A stretch of 64,000 nucleotides of DNA, from assembly GCF_014197055.1 (NCBI RefSeq), contig NZ_JACIEW010000002.1, forward strand, positions 62,001 to 126,000, written 5' to 3'. The notes beneath the pieces are model-generated. The model did no database searches, was not told the DNA's origin, and worked only from the letters and a program-made list of their open reading frames with translations. This DNA comes from Devosia subaequoris (GTDB taxonomy: Bacteria > Pseudomonadota > Alphaproteobacteria > Rhizobiales > Devosiaceae). Made by a program: the position numbers and the translations under genes. Positions 19,275-28,295 of this stretch are shown here, piece by piece (position 1 is the stretch's first letter; the number at the start of each line of letters is the position of its first letter).

Positions 19275-20237
19275 ATGCGTTCGGCAAGACTATTGGCAAC
19301 CCTGATCGCCGTGCTGCTGGCGCTAGGTCCACTGGCTGCGGCCCAACCCGCCATCGCCCAGCAATCGGCGGAGATCCCTCCCCTGCCGCGTCCACGGCCT
19401 GACCGCGACGCTTCGCCCGCGACAACCGCGCCGGACGACACCACAGCGGCCGAAGCGATAGCCGCGGTGTCTAACGTGCCGCAACCAGTTACGCTCACCG
19501 CGCGCATCACCGCCGATGGCGCCCCCATACCTGAAGGGCTGGTTTGGCGGATCTTCGAGGGGAGCCCTGGCGAGGATGGCGAAATGGCTCTCGTTGCGAA
19601 GGCCGACACCGGCAGCGCGCAGCTCGACCTGCCCCCCGGAGACTACGTCGTCCACGTCGCCTATGGACAGGCCCAGCTCAGTGAACCATTCACCGTCATG
19701 CCCGGCACGAACAGCCATGACGTCAACCTTGAAGCCGGTGCATTGCGGTTGAATTCAGCGGTAACGGGAGACATTCCGATCTCCCCGGCTCTGCTGCATT
19801 TTGACATATTCACCGCCAACGACGAAGCCGGCCGAGCACTTATCGCGGATGACCTTCCCCCCAACGAGATCATCACGCTGAACGCCGGCACCTATGAGAT
19901 TGTCTCGCGTTTCGGCGCAATCAATGCCGTGGTCCGCGCCGATCTGAGGGTCGAGCCAGGTCAGCTGACCGATGCCACGCTCTTTCATCATGCGGCCGAA
20001 ATATCGTTCAAGCTTGTCTCGGAAGAAGCGGGTGAAGCCATCGCGGACGTTGAATGGACGGTCAAAACCGCTGAAGGTGCAACCATATTCAGCGATCGTG
20101 GGGCCTTCCCGTCCACGGTCCTGTCCGAAGGCGAATATCTGGTGCTCGCCAAGCTCGGGGATCAGGTCTACAACCGCCAAATTCAGGTCCAGGCTGGCGG
20201 CCCGCGAGAAATTGAAGTTCTGACGACCGTCTATTAG
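19275..20237 (+). CDS. Exported protein of unknown function
   Basis: About 320 residues with a clear Sec signal peptide (MRSARLLATLIAVLLALGP, cleavage near AIAQQ), then a proline- and acid-rich linker. The remainder looks like two or three beta-sandwich repeats with carboxypeptidase-regulatory-like patterns: LDLPPGDYVVHVAYGQAQ, LNAGTYEIVSRFGAINAV and LSEGEYLVLAKLGDQVYNR each form the same G-x-Y-x-V-x-x-x-x-G turn. I do not recognise a named family. GGAG stands 4-8 bases before ATG 19275; an upstream in-frame ATG at 19134 would bury the signal peptide. It is 135 bases upstream of another exported unknown on the same strand. Confidence 0.8.
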   Translation: MRSARLLATLIAVLLALGPLAAAQPAIAQQSAEIPPLPRPRPDRDASPATTAPDDTTAAEAIAAVSNVPQPVTLTARITADGAPIPEGLVWRIFEGSPGEDGEMALVAKADTGSAQLDLPPGDYVVHVAYGQAQLSEPFTVMPGTNSHDVNLEAGALRLNSAVTGDIPISPALLHFDIFTANDEAGRALIADDLPPNEIITLNAGTYEIVSRFGAINAVVRADLRVEPGQLTDATLFHHAAEISFKLVSEEAGEAIADVEWTVKTAEGATIFSDRGAFPSTVLSEGEYLVLAKLGDQVYNRQIQVQAGGPREIEVLTTVY

Positions 20238-20372
20238 TCAGATCACCACCAGAGAAGTGTCTTTCGCGGGTAGGTGTTGTCTCAATTGCGCAACAAGTTG
20301 CAGGCAGACAGTACTTCGACTTGAATGGTGCTTGGATGCAGCCCAGATGCATGGGACAAACGGGAGAAGACC

Positions 20373-22163
20373 ATGTCGATGAACGTGCTTATTCGCGGCC
20401 GCCTGCCGGCCATAGCCACTGCCTGCCTTCTCAGCGCGGCCTTGCCCACTACCGTCGGCATGGCCAAAGACAAAGTAAAATCAGGCGGGGACAGTCCTGC
20501 TGCGCTGGAAATGGACTATTCAGTTTCCATTCCGACCGTTGACGCCAACGGGTCAAATCTCGACAACGCCGTCATTACCGAAATCCTGCGCGGGAACATC
20601 GCCGAAAACGCCGATGCGCTCGCCAATCTCGATGCCACCAGCATCGCCGTGCCGGAGATCACGCTCAGCGTCTCCTCGCAGTCGAATGACCAGACACATG
20701 ATGCGACCGTGACTCTCACCGATCTGCTCCTGGAAAATGTGGTGGACGGAAAGGCGGCTGGCATCAGTCTCGCGGGGGTCACCGTGGTCGCTGACGATGC
20801 AAACTTCGCCTTTGGCGCCATGTCCGCGGCCAATCTCGATATTGCCGGTATTCTGGGCATCTACGGTCTGGTCGACATTGCTGATCGGACCGGGCTCGAG
20901 ACCATTTACACCGACCTCGTGTCAGAGGGCGGCACGCTTGAATCCGAAGATGTTTCATGTAGCTTCGGTGGCGTCACAGGGGCCGAGTTCAAGGCACGGC
21001 CGCTCAACACTCCACTTGTCGAAATGATGGCCGTTGGCCAGGCCATGGAAGATCAGGGCGACGATGTGGATCCAGCAACCATGGGCCGGTTCCTCAAGAT
21101 CTACGCGGACATCCTGACAGCCTTCGAAACCTCTGAGGTGAGCTTTGAAGGCTTCGACTGCAGCGGGGTAGACGAGGATGGCCGCCCCATGACCTTCTCT
21201 GTCGCCGGCATGACAATGGGCGGCATGTCGCCAGGCATCTACCCCTCCCTTGCCATGGACGGCCTTGATATCGTGGTGGAAGGCGACGGCTCCTTTTCCC
21301 TCGACAATCTGACTATCAAGCCGATGGACCTGACCTCGACCATTGCCGCACTGGAAGGGGCACCAGCCGAGGTGGATGAAGCCTGGCTGGAAGAGAATGC
21401 GCGGGCATTAATTCCGGCAATGGAAGGGCTTTCGCTTTCCGGACTCGATATCGATATTCCGGAGCCTGACACCGAAGGTGCCCGCATTCAGGCCAAGCTT
21501 GGCGCGTTCGACGTGTCTCTTGCCCGTTACGTCAACGGCATCCCGACCGATCTTGATGTCTCGGCGACCAATCTCCAGGCGGCCATCCCGGAGGGGACCG
21601 GCGAGGATGGACTGGAGCAAATGCTTGCGCTCGGGATCACCGATGTCGATGTCGGCTTCCGCGTCGCCGCCGCCTGGGATGCTGATAGCCAAACCGTCGC
21701 GATCGAGGAAATGTCTCTCACTGGCGCCGATCTCGCCACCGTACTGATCGCCGGGACCCTCGCCAACGCGACCGAAGATCTCTTTGCCCTCGACATGAGT
21801 GCCGCAATGGCGGCCAGCATGGCCGTTGCCGTCAAGAATCTTGATCTGACGGTAACCGATGCCGGTCTTTCCGACGTGATTCTGGCCGTGGTCGCCGCCG
21901 AGCAAGGGGCTGACCCTGCCACCCTTCGCCCGGTCTTCGCCGGATTGGCCCAGGGCAGTGTCATTGGCATGATGGCAGGGGCCGCTGACGCGGCAAAGCT
22001 GGGCGAAGCGATCAACAGCTTTGTAGCCGGCAACGCCAAGACACTGATGATCGGCCTTGAGGCCAAATCTGCCCCAGGACTTGGCATGATGGATTTCATG
22101 CAGGCCGAAGAGGATCCGACATCGCTGATCGGCAAGGTCAATATCAGCGCTGAAGCGAAATAG
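20373..22163 (+). CDS. Large exported protein of unknown function
   Basis: About 596 residues starting MSMNVLIRGRLPAIATACL with a probable signal peptide ending near GMAKD. The mature part is acidic, low in Cys and Lys, and rich in short beta/loop segments such as VTLTDLLLENVVDGKAAGISL, MTLSLAPADL-like and GLSLSGLDIDIPEP; these repeated amphipathic strands with Leu-Asp-Ile turns suggest a beta-helix or AsmA/DUF945-like fold, but I cannot assign one. GGGAGAAG stands 4-11 bases upstream of ATG 20373. A perfect 13-bp hairpin follows the stop. With the preceding gene it may form a small secretome locus. Confidence 0.8.
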   Translation: MSMNVLIRGRLPAIATACLLSAALPTTVGMAKDKVKSGGDSPAALEMDYSVSIPTVDANGSNLDNAVITEILRGNIAENADALANLDATSIAVPEITLSVSSQSNDQTHDATVTLTDLLLENVVDGKAAGISLAGVTVVADDANFAFGAMSAANLDIAGILGIYGLVDIADRTGLETIYTDLVSEGGTLESEDVSCSFGGVTGAEFKARPLNTPLVEMMAVGQAMEDQGDDVDPATMGRFLKIYADILTAFETSEVSFEGFDCSGVDEDGRPMTFSVAGMTMGGMSPGIYPSLAMDGLDIVVEGDGSFSLDNLTIKPMDLTSTIAALEGAPAEVDEAWLEENARALIPAMEGLSLSGLDIDIPEPDTEGARIQAKLGAFDVSLARYVNGIPTDLDVSATNLQAAIPEGTGEDGLEQMLALGITDVDVGFRVAAAWDADSQTVAIEEMSLTGADLATVLIAGTLANATEDLFALDMSAAMAASMAVAVKNLDLTVTDAGLSDVILAVVAAEQGADPATLRPVFAGLAQGSVIGMMAGAADAAKLGEAINSFVAGNAKTLMIGLEAKSAPGLGMMDFMQAEEDPTSLIGKVNISAEAK

Positions 22164-22181
22164 CCGTCCAAGCGTCGAAAA

Positions 22182-22222
22182 TCATTCCTGGCCGTCACCA
22201 GTAAAACGCCGGCCAGGAATGA
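22182..22222 (+). terminator. Perfect 13-bp inverted repeat after the large exported protein
   Basis: TCATTCCTGGCCG (22182-22194) is exactly repeated in reverse complement at 22210-22222, with a 15-base loop. It begins 19 bases after the stop at 22161-22163. There is no T-run after the stem, so it may be a weak or factor-assisted terminator, or an mRNA-stabilising 3' hairpin. It lies between two converging genes. Confidence 0.6.
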
Positions 22223-22299
22223 ACCGGACGGGTCAGCGGCTGCATGCGCCCCGTGGCACCGCGCAGGCTTGACCGCAAGAAACGCGGCCGCGCCCCGCC

Positions 22300-23301
22300 C
22301 TACTTCTTTTCCTGATAGTCGCGAAACCAGGCCACGAACTTCTCGATCCCGACCTCGAGTGGCGTCGCAGGCAATTTGCCCACCAGAGCCTGCAACAGCG
22401 CCGTATCGGCCTCCGTCGCAACGACATCTCCTGGTTGCATCGGCAGCATGTTGAGCCGTGCCGTGGTGCCCATCGCACGCTCCAGCGCGCCAATGAAGTC
22501 CATCAATTGCACGGGGCGTCCTCCACCGACATTGAGCAGGCGGAACGGAGCGACTGCCGAAAGACTGTCACCCTCGACCGGTTGGCCCACAACGGGGGCC
22601 CGCGACATGATGGCCACAAGCGACGCCACCAGATCCTCGACGTAAGTGAAGTCGCGCCGCATCTTGCCCTGACCGTAAACGTCGATCGGCTTGCCGGCGG
22701 AAATCGCCGTGGCGAACTTCAGAAGAGCCATATCAGGGCGGCCGTAGGGGCCATAAACCGTGAAGAAACGCACGCAGGTCGACGGGATCGACCAGAGATG
22801 CGCGTAGGAATGGACCAGCGCCTCGCCCGATTTTTTCGTGGCGGCATAAAGTGAGAGGGGGAAGTCAGCCCTGTCTGTCTCACCATAGGGCATCTCTTCA
22901 TTGCCGCCATAAACCGAGCTGGTCGAAGCAAAAATCAGATGCTTGGGCGCATGTCTGCGCAGCGCTTCTAGCAGGTTTGCCGTACCGACAACGTTCGACT
23001 GGACATAGCTCTGCGGGTTTTCAATGCTGTAACGCACGCCTGGCTGGGCACCGAGGTGATAGACGATTTCGGCTCCCGCCGCCCCGACGAAGTCCTCAAG
23101 TGCATTCGCATCGGTCAAGTCGATCTTGCCAAAGCTGAACCTCGGCTGCTCCATCAGGATATCGAGCCGGGTCTGCTTGAGAGCCGGATCATAATAGCTC
23201 GTCAGGGCATCGAGACCGACAACTTCATGCCCAAGGGCAATCAGTTTCTGGCCCAAATGGAAGCCAATGAAACCGGCCGCACCGGTAACCAGAATTTTCA
23301 C
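22300..23301 (-). CDS. UDP-glucuronate 4-epimerase
   Basis: The 333-residue protein is an extended SDR epimerase: the NAD-binding GAAGFIG (7-13) at the N-terminus, the STSSVYGG serine, and YAATKKSGE with the catalytic Tyr and Lys. YYDPALKQTRL, GVRYSIENPQSYVQSN and RFFTVYGPYGRPDMAL are the pattern of LspL/WcvA-type UDP-glucuronate 4-epimerases. It converts UDP-glucuronate to UDP-galacturonate for surface polysaccharide. Its neighbour 18 bases upstream makes UDP-glucuronate, so the two genes form a pathway pair, ugd then epimerase, on the minus strand. Confidence 0.9.
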   Translation of the reverse strand: MKILVTGAAGFIGFHLGQKLIALGHEVVGLDALTSYYDPALKQTRLDILMEQPRFSFGKIDLTDANALEDFVGAAGAEIVYHLGAQPGVRYSIENPQSYVQSNVVGTANLLEALRRHAPKHLIFASTSSVYGGNEEMPYGETDRADFPLSLYAATKKSGEALVHSYAHLWSIPSTCVRFFTVYGPYGRPDMALLKFATAISAGKPIDVYGQGKMRRDFTYVEDLVASLVAIMSRAPVVGQPVEGDSLSAVAPFRLLNVGGGRPVQLMDFIGALERAMGTTARLNMLPMQPGDVVATEADTALLQALVGKLPATPLEVGIEKFVAWFRDYQEKK

Positions 23302-23319
23302 GCGACGGGACCTTCGGTG

Positions 23320-24663
23320 CTATTCTGCTGCATTCGAGACACGCTCACCGATGTCCTCGTCAAACCTGCCGATGCTGACATAGGAAAAGCCATGGCGAGC
23401 CATCTCGTGCGGGCGATAGACATTGCGCAGATCAACGAAGACTGGAGTCTTCATCAATGATTTCAGCCGCTCAAGATCGAGCGACCGGAACTCGTTCCAT
23501 TCGGTCACCAGAACCAACGCGTCAGCGCCTTGGGCGACGTCATAGGCACTGTCGGCAAAATCAACATCTTCTACCAGCAGCCTCGCTGCCTTCATGCCCT
23601 GCGGGTCGAAGGCAACGATCTTGGCGCCACGATCCTGCAGGCCACGGATGATGTCGAGCGAAGGCGCTTCGCGCATGTCGTCTGTATTGGGTTTGAAGGT
23701 CAGTCCCAGGACGCCAATGGTCTTGCCGCGCACTTCTCCGCCACAGGCTGCGATAACCTTGCGTGACATCGCGCGCTTGCGCTGATCGTTGATCGAGACC
23801 GTGGTCTCCACCAGCCGCATCGGGCTACCGAAATCCTGGCCGATCTTGACCAGAGCCGTGGTGTCCTTAGGGAAACACGAACCGCCATAGCCGGGACCGG
23901 CATGGAGGAACTCGGCGCCAATGCGATTGTCCAGGCCGATGCCGCGCGCCACTTCCTGCACATTGGCCCCAGCGGCCTCACAGAGATCGGCCACCTCGTT
24001 GATGAAGGTAATCTTCATGGCAAGGAAGGCGTTGGCGGCGTATTTGATGAGTTCAGACGTACGGCGATCGGTGAACAGCAGCGGCGCCTGGTTGAGATAG
24101 AGCGGACGATAGACTTCCGCCATCACCTCTCGCGCCCGCTCGTCGTCAATGCCAACAACGATACGGTCGGGCCGCTTGAAATCCTCGATAGCGGCCCCTT
24201 CACGGAGGAATTCGGGATTAGAGACGACCGCAACATCCGCCTCCGGATTGACCGTCCCGATGATATGCGCAACCTCGTCACCTGTGCCGACCGGAACCGT
24301 GGACTTTGTCACCACCACGGTAAAGCCGGTCACGGCCTCTGCCACTTCGCGCGCAACAGCGTAGACATAGCTCAGATCTGCATGGCCATCGCCGCGCCGG
24401 CTAGGCGTGCCCACGGCTATGAAGACCACCTCAGCCTGTCCAACCGCACTCGGCAGATCGGTCGTGAAGGTCAGGCGTCCGGCCGCGACATTGGCGTTGA
24501 CCAGTTCGGACAGGCCCGGCTCGTAGATCGGCACGACACCGCGCTCAAGCTCCAGGATCTTACTCTGGTCCTTGTCGATGCAGGTCACTTCATGCCCGAA
24601 ATCGGCAAGGCACACCCCCGTAACCAGGCCGACATAACCAGATCCAACTATTGCGATCTTCAC
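23320..24663 (-). CDS. ugd: UDP-glucose 6-dehydrogenase
   Basis: The 447-residue protein has the full UDP-glucose/GDP-mannose dehydrogenase three-domain layout: the N-terminal Rossmann GSGYVGLVTGVCLA (7-20), the central TELIKYAANAFLAMK-type helix (here TSELIKYAAN), the catalytic Cys in GPGYGGSCFPKD, and the C-terminal UDP-binding domain with GLTFKPNTDDMREAPS. It oxidises UDP-glucose twice to UDP-glucuronate with NAD. The product is the substrate of the 4-epimerase encoded 18 bases downstream. Length and all motifs are normal. Confidence 0.95.
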   Translation of the reverse strand: MKIAIVGSGYVGLVTGVCLADFGHEVTCIDKDQSKILELERGVVPIYEPGLSELVNANVAAGRLTFTTDLPSAVGQAEVVFIAVGTPSRRGDGHADLSYVYAVAREVAEAVTGFTVVVTKSTVPVGTGDEVAHIIGTVNPEADVAVVSNPEFLREGAAIEDFKRPDRIVVGIDDERAREVMAEVYRPLYLNQAPLLFTDRRTSELIKYAANAFLAMKITFINEVADLCEAAGANVQEVARGIGLDNRIGAEFLHAGPGYGGSCFPKDTTALVKIGQDFGSPMRLVETTVSINDQRKRAMSRKVIAACGGEVRGKTIGVLGLTFKPNTDDMREAPSLDIIRGLQDRGAKIVAFDPQGMKAARLLVEDVDFADSAYDVAQGADALVLVTEWNEFRSLDLERLKSLMKTPVFVDLRNVYRPHEMARHGFSYVSIGRFDEDIGERVSNAAE

Positions 24664-24806
24664 CGGGCCACTCTCCCTGCAGCAGTTCTCACCCGAAAAA
24701 AACCGGGACCTGAACGAGCGCCGACTGATGTTTCATGAAAGCACTATACTCAAAACAAATCCATGAAAGTTAAGGCAAATCTGCACGTCGACTACAGTAA
24801 ACGCGG

Positions 24807-25238
24807 CTACTCGCCGTCGCTCGGCCGCGAGCGCATGCGTTTGACGGCGCTGCGATTGGTCTTCTTGTCCAGCCGGCGCTTTTTGGACGCCAATGTTGGG
24901 CGCGTGGCAATACGTGGCTTAGGGACATGAACCCCTGCTCGTATGAGCGCCACCAACTTCTCGAGCGCGTCGGCTCTATTGAGGGGCTGGTCGCGGTGAC
25001 TATTGGCCGTGATGACGATGACACCGTCCTTGGTGAGACGGCTCCCGGCCAGGTTGGCCACCCGCCGCTTTACCGGCTCAGGCAGGCTGGTATTGGCCGC
25101 AAGATCGAAACGCAACTGCACGGCACTTGCAACCTTGTTGACGTTCTGGCCGCCTGGTCCCGAGGCGCGCACAAAGCTTTCCTCGATCTCGGTTGGATCG
25201 ATGCTGAGAGAACGGGTGATTTGAATTGGCTCAGCCAT
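24807..25238 (-). CDS. arfB: Ribosome-rescue peptidyl-tRNA hydrolase ArfB
   Basis: The 143-residue protein has the class I release-factor GGQ loop, RASGPGGQNVNKVASAV (about 26-42), near the N-terminus and a very basic C-terminal tail (KKRRLDKKTNRSAVKRMRSR), the layout of ArfB/YaeJ. It enters stalled ribosomes without a codon, the tail occupying the mRNA channel, and hydrolyses the peptidyl-tRNA. Absence of the codon-recognition domain rules out RF1 or RF2. It lies about 20 bases downstream of the small unknown gene on the same strand. Confidence 0.93.
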   Translation of the reverse strand: MAEPIQITRSLSIDPTEIEESFVRASGPGGQNVNKVASAVQLRFDLAANTSLPEPVKRRVANLAGSRLTKDGVIVITANSHRDQPLNRADALEKLVALIRAGVHVPKPRIATRPTLASKKRRLDKKTNRSAVKRMRSRPSDGE

Positions 25239-25261
25239 GCCTCACCCATTCCCTGGTGTCT

Positions 25262-25486
25262 TCAGCGCTTCGAGCGGCCCGCGAACCACACTTCCTCGTC
25301 ATGGGTCACGCGGCCCTTTTCAGTAGTGCGGAACTTGCCCGGCTCCACCTCTTCGACCCATTTCTTTCTGAGCATACCGGCGAAGACCTTTTCGCCGATA
25401 TCCTTGAAGTCATCCGGGCCAAGCACATTGGCCTCGCCCAGATGATACAGGGCCTTCATCTCGCGGTTGGACGGACGCTGCGGCAT
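25262..25486 (-). CDS. Small conserved-looking protein of unknown function
   Basis: 74 residues, MPQRPSNREMKALYHLGEA to WFAGRSKR, with a helix-rich first half and a winged-helix-like middle (FKDIGEKVFAGMLRKKWVEE-type helix and FRTTEKGRVTHD wing). Its ATG shares a base with the thrS stop (TAATG), so it is translationally coupled to thrS; arfB follows. The compact winged-helix look suggests nucleic-acid binding, but this is inference. I cannot name a family. Confidence 0.7.
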   Translation of the reverse strand: MPQRPSNREMKALYHLGEANVLGPDDFKDIGEKVFAGMLRKKWVEEVEPGKFRTTEKGRVTHDEEVWFAGRSKR

Positions 25487-27477
25487 TAGAGGGCCTTTTC
25501 GGCTGCGTCCTTGAGATCAGGCGGGGTCGCTTCGGCCATAAGGGCCACCAGCGCATCCATGAACGGCTCGACCTTCTGGCCTTCCGTGCCCAGACGGCGC
25601 ACCGAAACGGTACCCTCCTCGGCCTCTCGCCGTCCTACAACGAACATCAGCGGCACTTTCTGTACCGAGTGCTCACGCACCTTGTAGTTGATCTTTTCGT
25701 TGCGAGTATCGATCTCGGCCCGGATACCGGCGTCGCGCAGCTGGCGCACCAGCTTTTGAGCGTATTCATCCGCTTCCGAGACGATTGTGGCCACCACCAC
25801 CTGGGTCGGCGCCAACCACATCGGCATCTTGCCGGCATAGTTTTCGATCAGAATACCGATGAACCGCTCCAGCGACCCGAGGATCGCCCGGTGCAGCATG
25901 ACCGCATATTGGCGCGAACCATCCTCGGCCACATAGGTCGCATCCAGTCGCTCAGGCAGCACATAGTCGAGCTGTAGCGTACCCACCTGCCAGGACCGGC
26001 CGATGGCGTCCTTGAGATGGAACTCCAGCTTGGGCGCGTAGAAGGCCCCTTCGCCCTCGGCGATCTCAAAGTCATAGCCGGTAGCGCGCAGTGCATCGCC
26101 CAACGCCTTTTCCGCTGCGTCCCAACGCTCAATGGTGCCACCGAACTTCTCGGGACGCGTGGCGAGCTTGATCACGACATTGTCGAAGCCCATGTGGCCA
26201 TAGACCGAATAGAGCAGATGTACGAAGTGCTCGGTCTCGGACTGGATCTGATCCTCGCGACAGAAGATATGCGCATCGTCCTGCGTCATCTGCCGCACGC
26301 GCATCAGCCCATGCAGCGCTCCATGCGCCTCATTGCGGTGACAACAGCCAAATTCGGCCATGCGCAAAGGCAGATCGCGGTAGGACTTGATGCCCTGGTT
26401 GAAGATCTGCACGTGGGCCGGGCAGTTCATCGGCTTGAGCGCAAGATAATCGACATCGCCCGAGACGACCGGACCTTCTTCCTCTGTATTCGGGATTTCG
26501 TCCGGCACCACGAACATGTTTTCGCGGTACTTGCCCCAGTGGCCTGACTGCTCCCAGAACTTGGCATGCATCAGCTGAGGCGTCTTGACCTCCTGATAGC
26601 CCGACTTGTCGAGGCGCCGTCGAATATAGGCTTCCATCTGGTTGTAGATGACAAAGCCGCGCGGATGCCAGAACACCGAACCCTGCGCTTCTTCCTGCAG
26701 ATGGAACAGGTCGAGGTCGCGGCCAATCTTGCGATGGTCGCGCTTTTCGGCCTCCTCCATCATCGTGAGATAGGCTGCAAGCTCGTCCTTGGTCGCAAAG
26801 GCCGTGCCATAGATGCGGCTGAGTACTTCGCGATTGCTGTCGCCACGCCAATAAGCACCGGCCACCTTGGTCAGCTTGAAGGCCTGGCCGACATCCTTGA
26901 CCGTGCGCATATGCGGGCCGCGGCAAAGGTCCTTCCACTGCCCCTGGGCATACATCTTGATCGACTGGTCGGCGGGAATGGCGTCAACCAGTTCCACCTT
27001 GAAAGCTTCGCCCCGGGTCTCGAACCAGTCCTTGGCCTGATCGCGGCTCCACACTTCCTTGGTGAAAGCAGCACCACGCTCGATGATCTCGCCCATCTTC
27101 TTTTCGATGATACGAAGTTCGTCTTCCGTGAACGGCCCGGCGGGACGATAGAAGTCGTAGTAGAAGCCGCTCTCGATCACGGGGCCGATTGTCACCTGGG
27201 TATCGGGCCACAGCTCCTGCACGGCCTCGGCCAGAACGTGCGCCGCATCGTGCCGGATCAGCTCCAGCACATCCTGTGAGCCGCTGTCGCGCGTGACGAA
27301 CTCGATACTGCCGTCGGCCTCCAGCGCGTCGGAAAGGTCCGAGAGCACGCCGTTCCAGCGCATCGCGACCGTCTTCTTGGCCAGCGACTTGGAGATTCCT
27401 TCTACGATCTCGGTGCCGGTAGTGCCGCGCGAATAGTCGCGAGCAGCACCATCGGGGAAAGTCACCTTGATCGACAT
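25486..27477 (-). CDS. thrS: Threonyl-tRNA synthetase
   Basis: About 663 residues with the complete ThrRS order: TGS domain (about 1-65, IKVTFPDGAARDYSRG), editing domain with the RHDAAHVLAEA zinc-type His pair, class II core with motif 2 (FGCCHRNEAHGALHGLMRVR) and motif 3 (GSLERFIGILIE), and the C-terminal anticodon-binding domain starting VVVATIVSEADEYAQ. It charges tRNA-Thr. ATG 27477 is supported by GGAGAT 7-12 bases upstream; the frame extends 11 codons further but without a ribosome site. It heads a run of thrS, the 74-residue gene and arfB. Confidence 0.97.
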   Translation of the reverse strand: MSIKVTFPDGAARDYSRGTTGTEIVEGISKSLAKKTVAMRWNGVLSDLSDALEADGSIEFVTRDSGSQDVLELIRHDAAHVLAEAVQELWPDTQVTIGPVIESGFYYDFYRPAGPFTEDELRIIEKKMGEIIERGAAFTKEVWSRDQAKDWFETRGEAFKVELVDAIPADQSIKMYAQGQWKDLCRGPHMRTVKDVGQAFKLTKVAGAYWRGDSNREVLSRIYGTAFATKDELAAYLTMMEEAEKRDHRKIGRDLDLFHLQEEAQGSVFWHPRGFVIYNQMEAYIRRRLDKSGYQEVKTPQLMHAKFWEQSGHWGKYRENMFVVPDEIPNTEEEGPVVSGDVDYLALKPMNCPAHVQIFNQGIKSYRDLPLRMAEFGCCHRNEAHGALHGLMRVRQMTQDDAHIFCREDQIQSETEHFVHLLYSVYGHMGFDNVVIKLATRPEKFGGTIERWDAAEKALGDALRATGYDFEIAEGEGAFYAPKLEFHLKDAIGRSWQVGTLQLDYVLPERLDATYVAEDGSRQYAVMLHRAILGSLERFIGILIENYAGKMPMWLAPTQVVVATIVSEADEYAQKLVRQLRDAGIRAEIDTRNEKINYKVREHSVQKVPLMFVVGRREAEEGTVSVRRLGTEGQKVEPFMDALVALMAEATPPDLKDAAEKAL

Positions 27478-27574
27478 TTTAGATCTCCATGAAATTGGGT
27501 TGTCACGCATTCCACGATGCGCGCGGTCGCTGCCTTAGCATGAAAAGAGCCATATGCCAGCCTCAAGCTGGCGT

Positions 27575-27976
27575 TCAAACCGGCAAACCCTCGAACTGCG
27601 GCAGGCTATCAGTGATCTCATGCCAGGGCGCCTTGGAGCCGACAAACATGTGAAACGATGGCCGAACCTTGGGATCATCGACCAGGGTACCCATGGCGAC
27701 ATGCGTGTTTCCATTCTGCGCGATCACCGAATAGAGAAAAGAACCACATTGGCTGCAATGGACATCGTGGGTCGCAGCAAGATCGCCGTAGATCAGCACA
27801 TTCGTCTCGCCACGCGTCAGCCGCAGCCTGCCCGTCTTGATGGATGCCATTGGCTTGAATGCCGATCCCGTCGCGCGCCGGCACCGCGAACAATGGCAAT
27901 AGAAGGCTGCTTGAAACGCGTCCTCGACTTCGTAAGACACGGTCCCGCATAGGCAACTACCCTTGAGCATGGTCAT
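27575..27976 (-). CDS. GFA (glutathione-dependent formaldehyde-activating enzyme-like) family protein
   Basis: 133 residues with the CENP-V/GFA zinc fold: GSCLCGTVSYEVE, then CHCSRCRRATGSAF, and the later HCSQCGSFLY pair. These Cys residues bind zinc in the family. Despite the name, most members have no proven formaldehyde role. ATG 27976 (with ATG 27970 as second choice) has GAGGAGAC 6-13 bases upstream; the open frame continues well upstream through yidD but that part is out of family. It overlaps the end of yidD by 20 bases and is presumably in one transcript with it. Confidence 0.9.
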   Translation of the reverse strand: MTMLKGSCLCGTVSYEVEDAFQAAFYCHCSRCRRATGSAFKPMASIKTGRLRLTRGETNVLIYGDLAATHDVHCSQCGSFLYSVIAQNGNTHVAMGTLVDDPKVRPSFHMFVGSKAPWHEITDSLPQFEGLPV

Positions 27977-28295
27977 GCTTGTCTCCTCGCCAGCGCCCAT
28001 ACCGCCATGGCAGATACCACCGCCCCTCTGCCGGCAGCGCCTCGGGCACCGGATCATAGCCATGCGTCCCGCCGGGGCGGCATCGCGAGAACCGTGCCAA
28101 GCCCATCCAGCCGCCGGGCCAGAAACCGAATTTCCAGATGGCATTGCTTGTGTATTCCGAGCATGTCGGCAGGTGCCGGCATGTGCGTCCCACAAATGCC
28201 GAGAGCGTATAGCGGTATAGCGCAATCAGGAAGACCGCCGCGACCTTGAACGGCAGGTCGATGACTCGCCACATCAAGGCGATGAATCGATCCAT
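27957..28295 (-). CDS. yidD: Membrane protein insertion efficiency factor YidD
   Basis: The 112-residue protein has an amphipathic N-terminal helix (VAAVFLIALYRYTLSAFVG) and the invariant CRHLPTCSEYTSNAI block with three Cys, followed by RCRPGGTHGYDPVP. YidD helps YidC insert membrane proteins. In many bacteria it sits beside yidC/rnpA, but here it is between a NifU-like gene and GFA, the usual position in Hyphomicrobiales. Its ATG overlaps the stop of the NifU-like gene by one base (TGATG). Confidence 0.94.
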   Translation of the reverse strand: MDRFIALMWRVIDLPFKVAAVFLIALYRYTLSAFVGRTCRHLPTCSEYTSNAIWKFGFWPGGWMGLARFSRCRPGGTHGYDPVPEALPAEGRWYLPWRYGRWRGDKHDHAQG

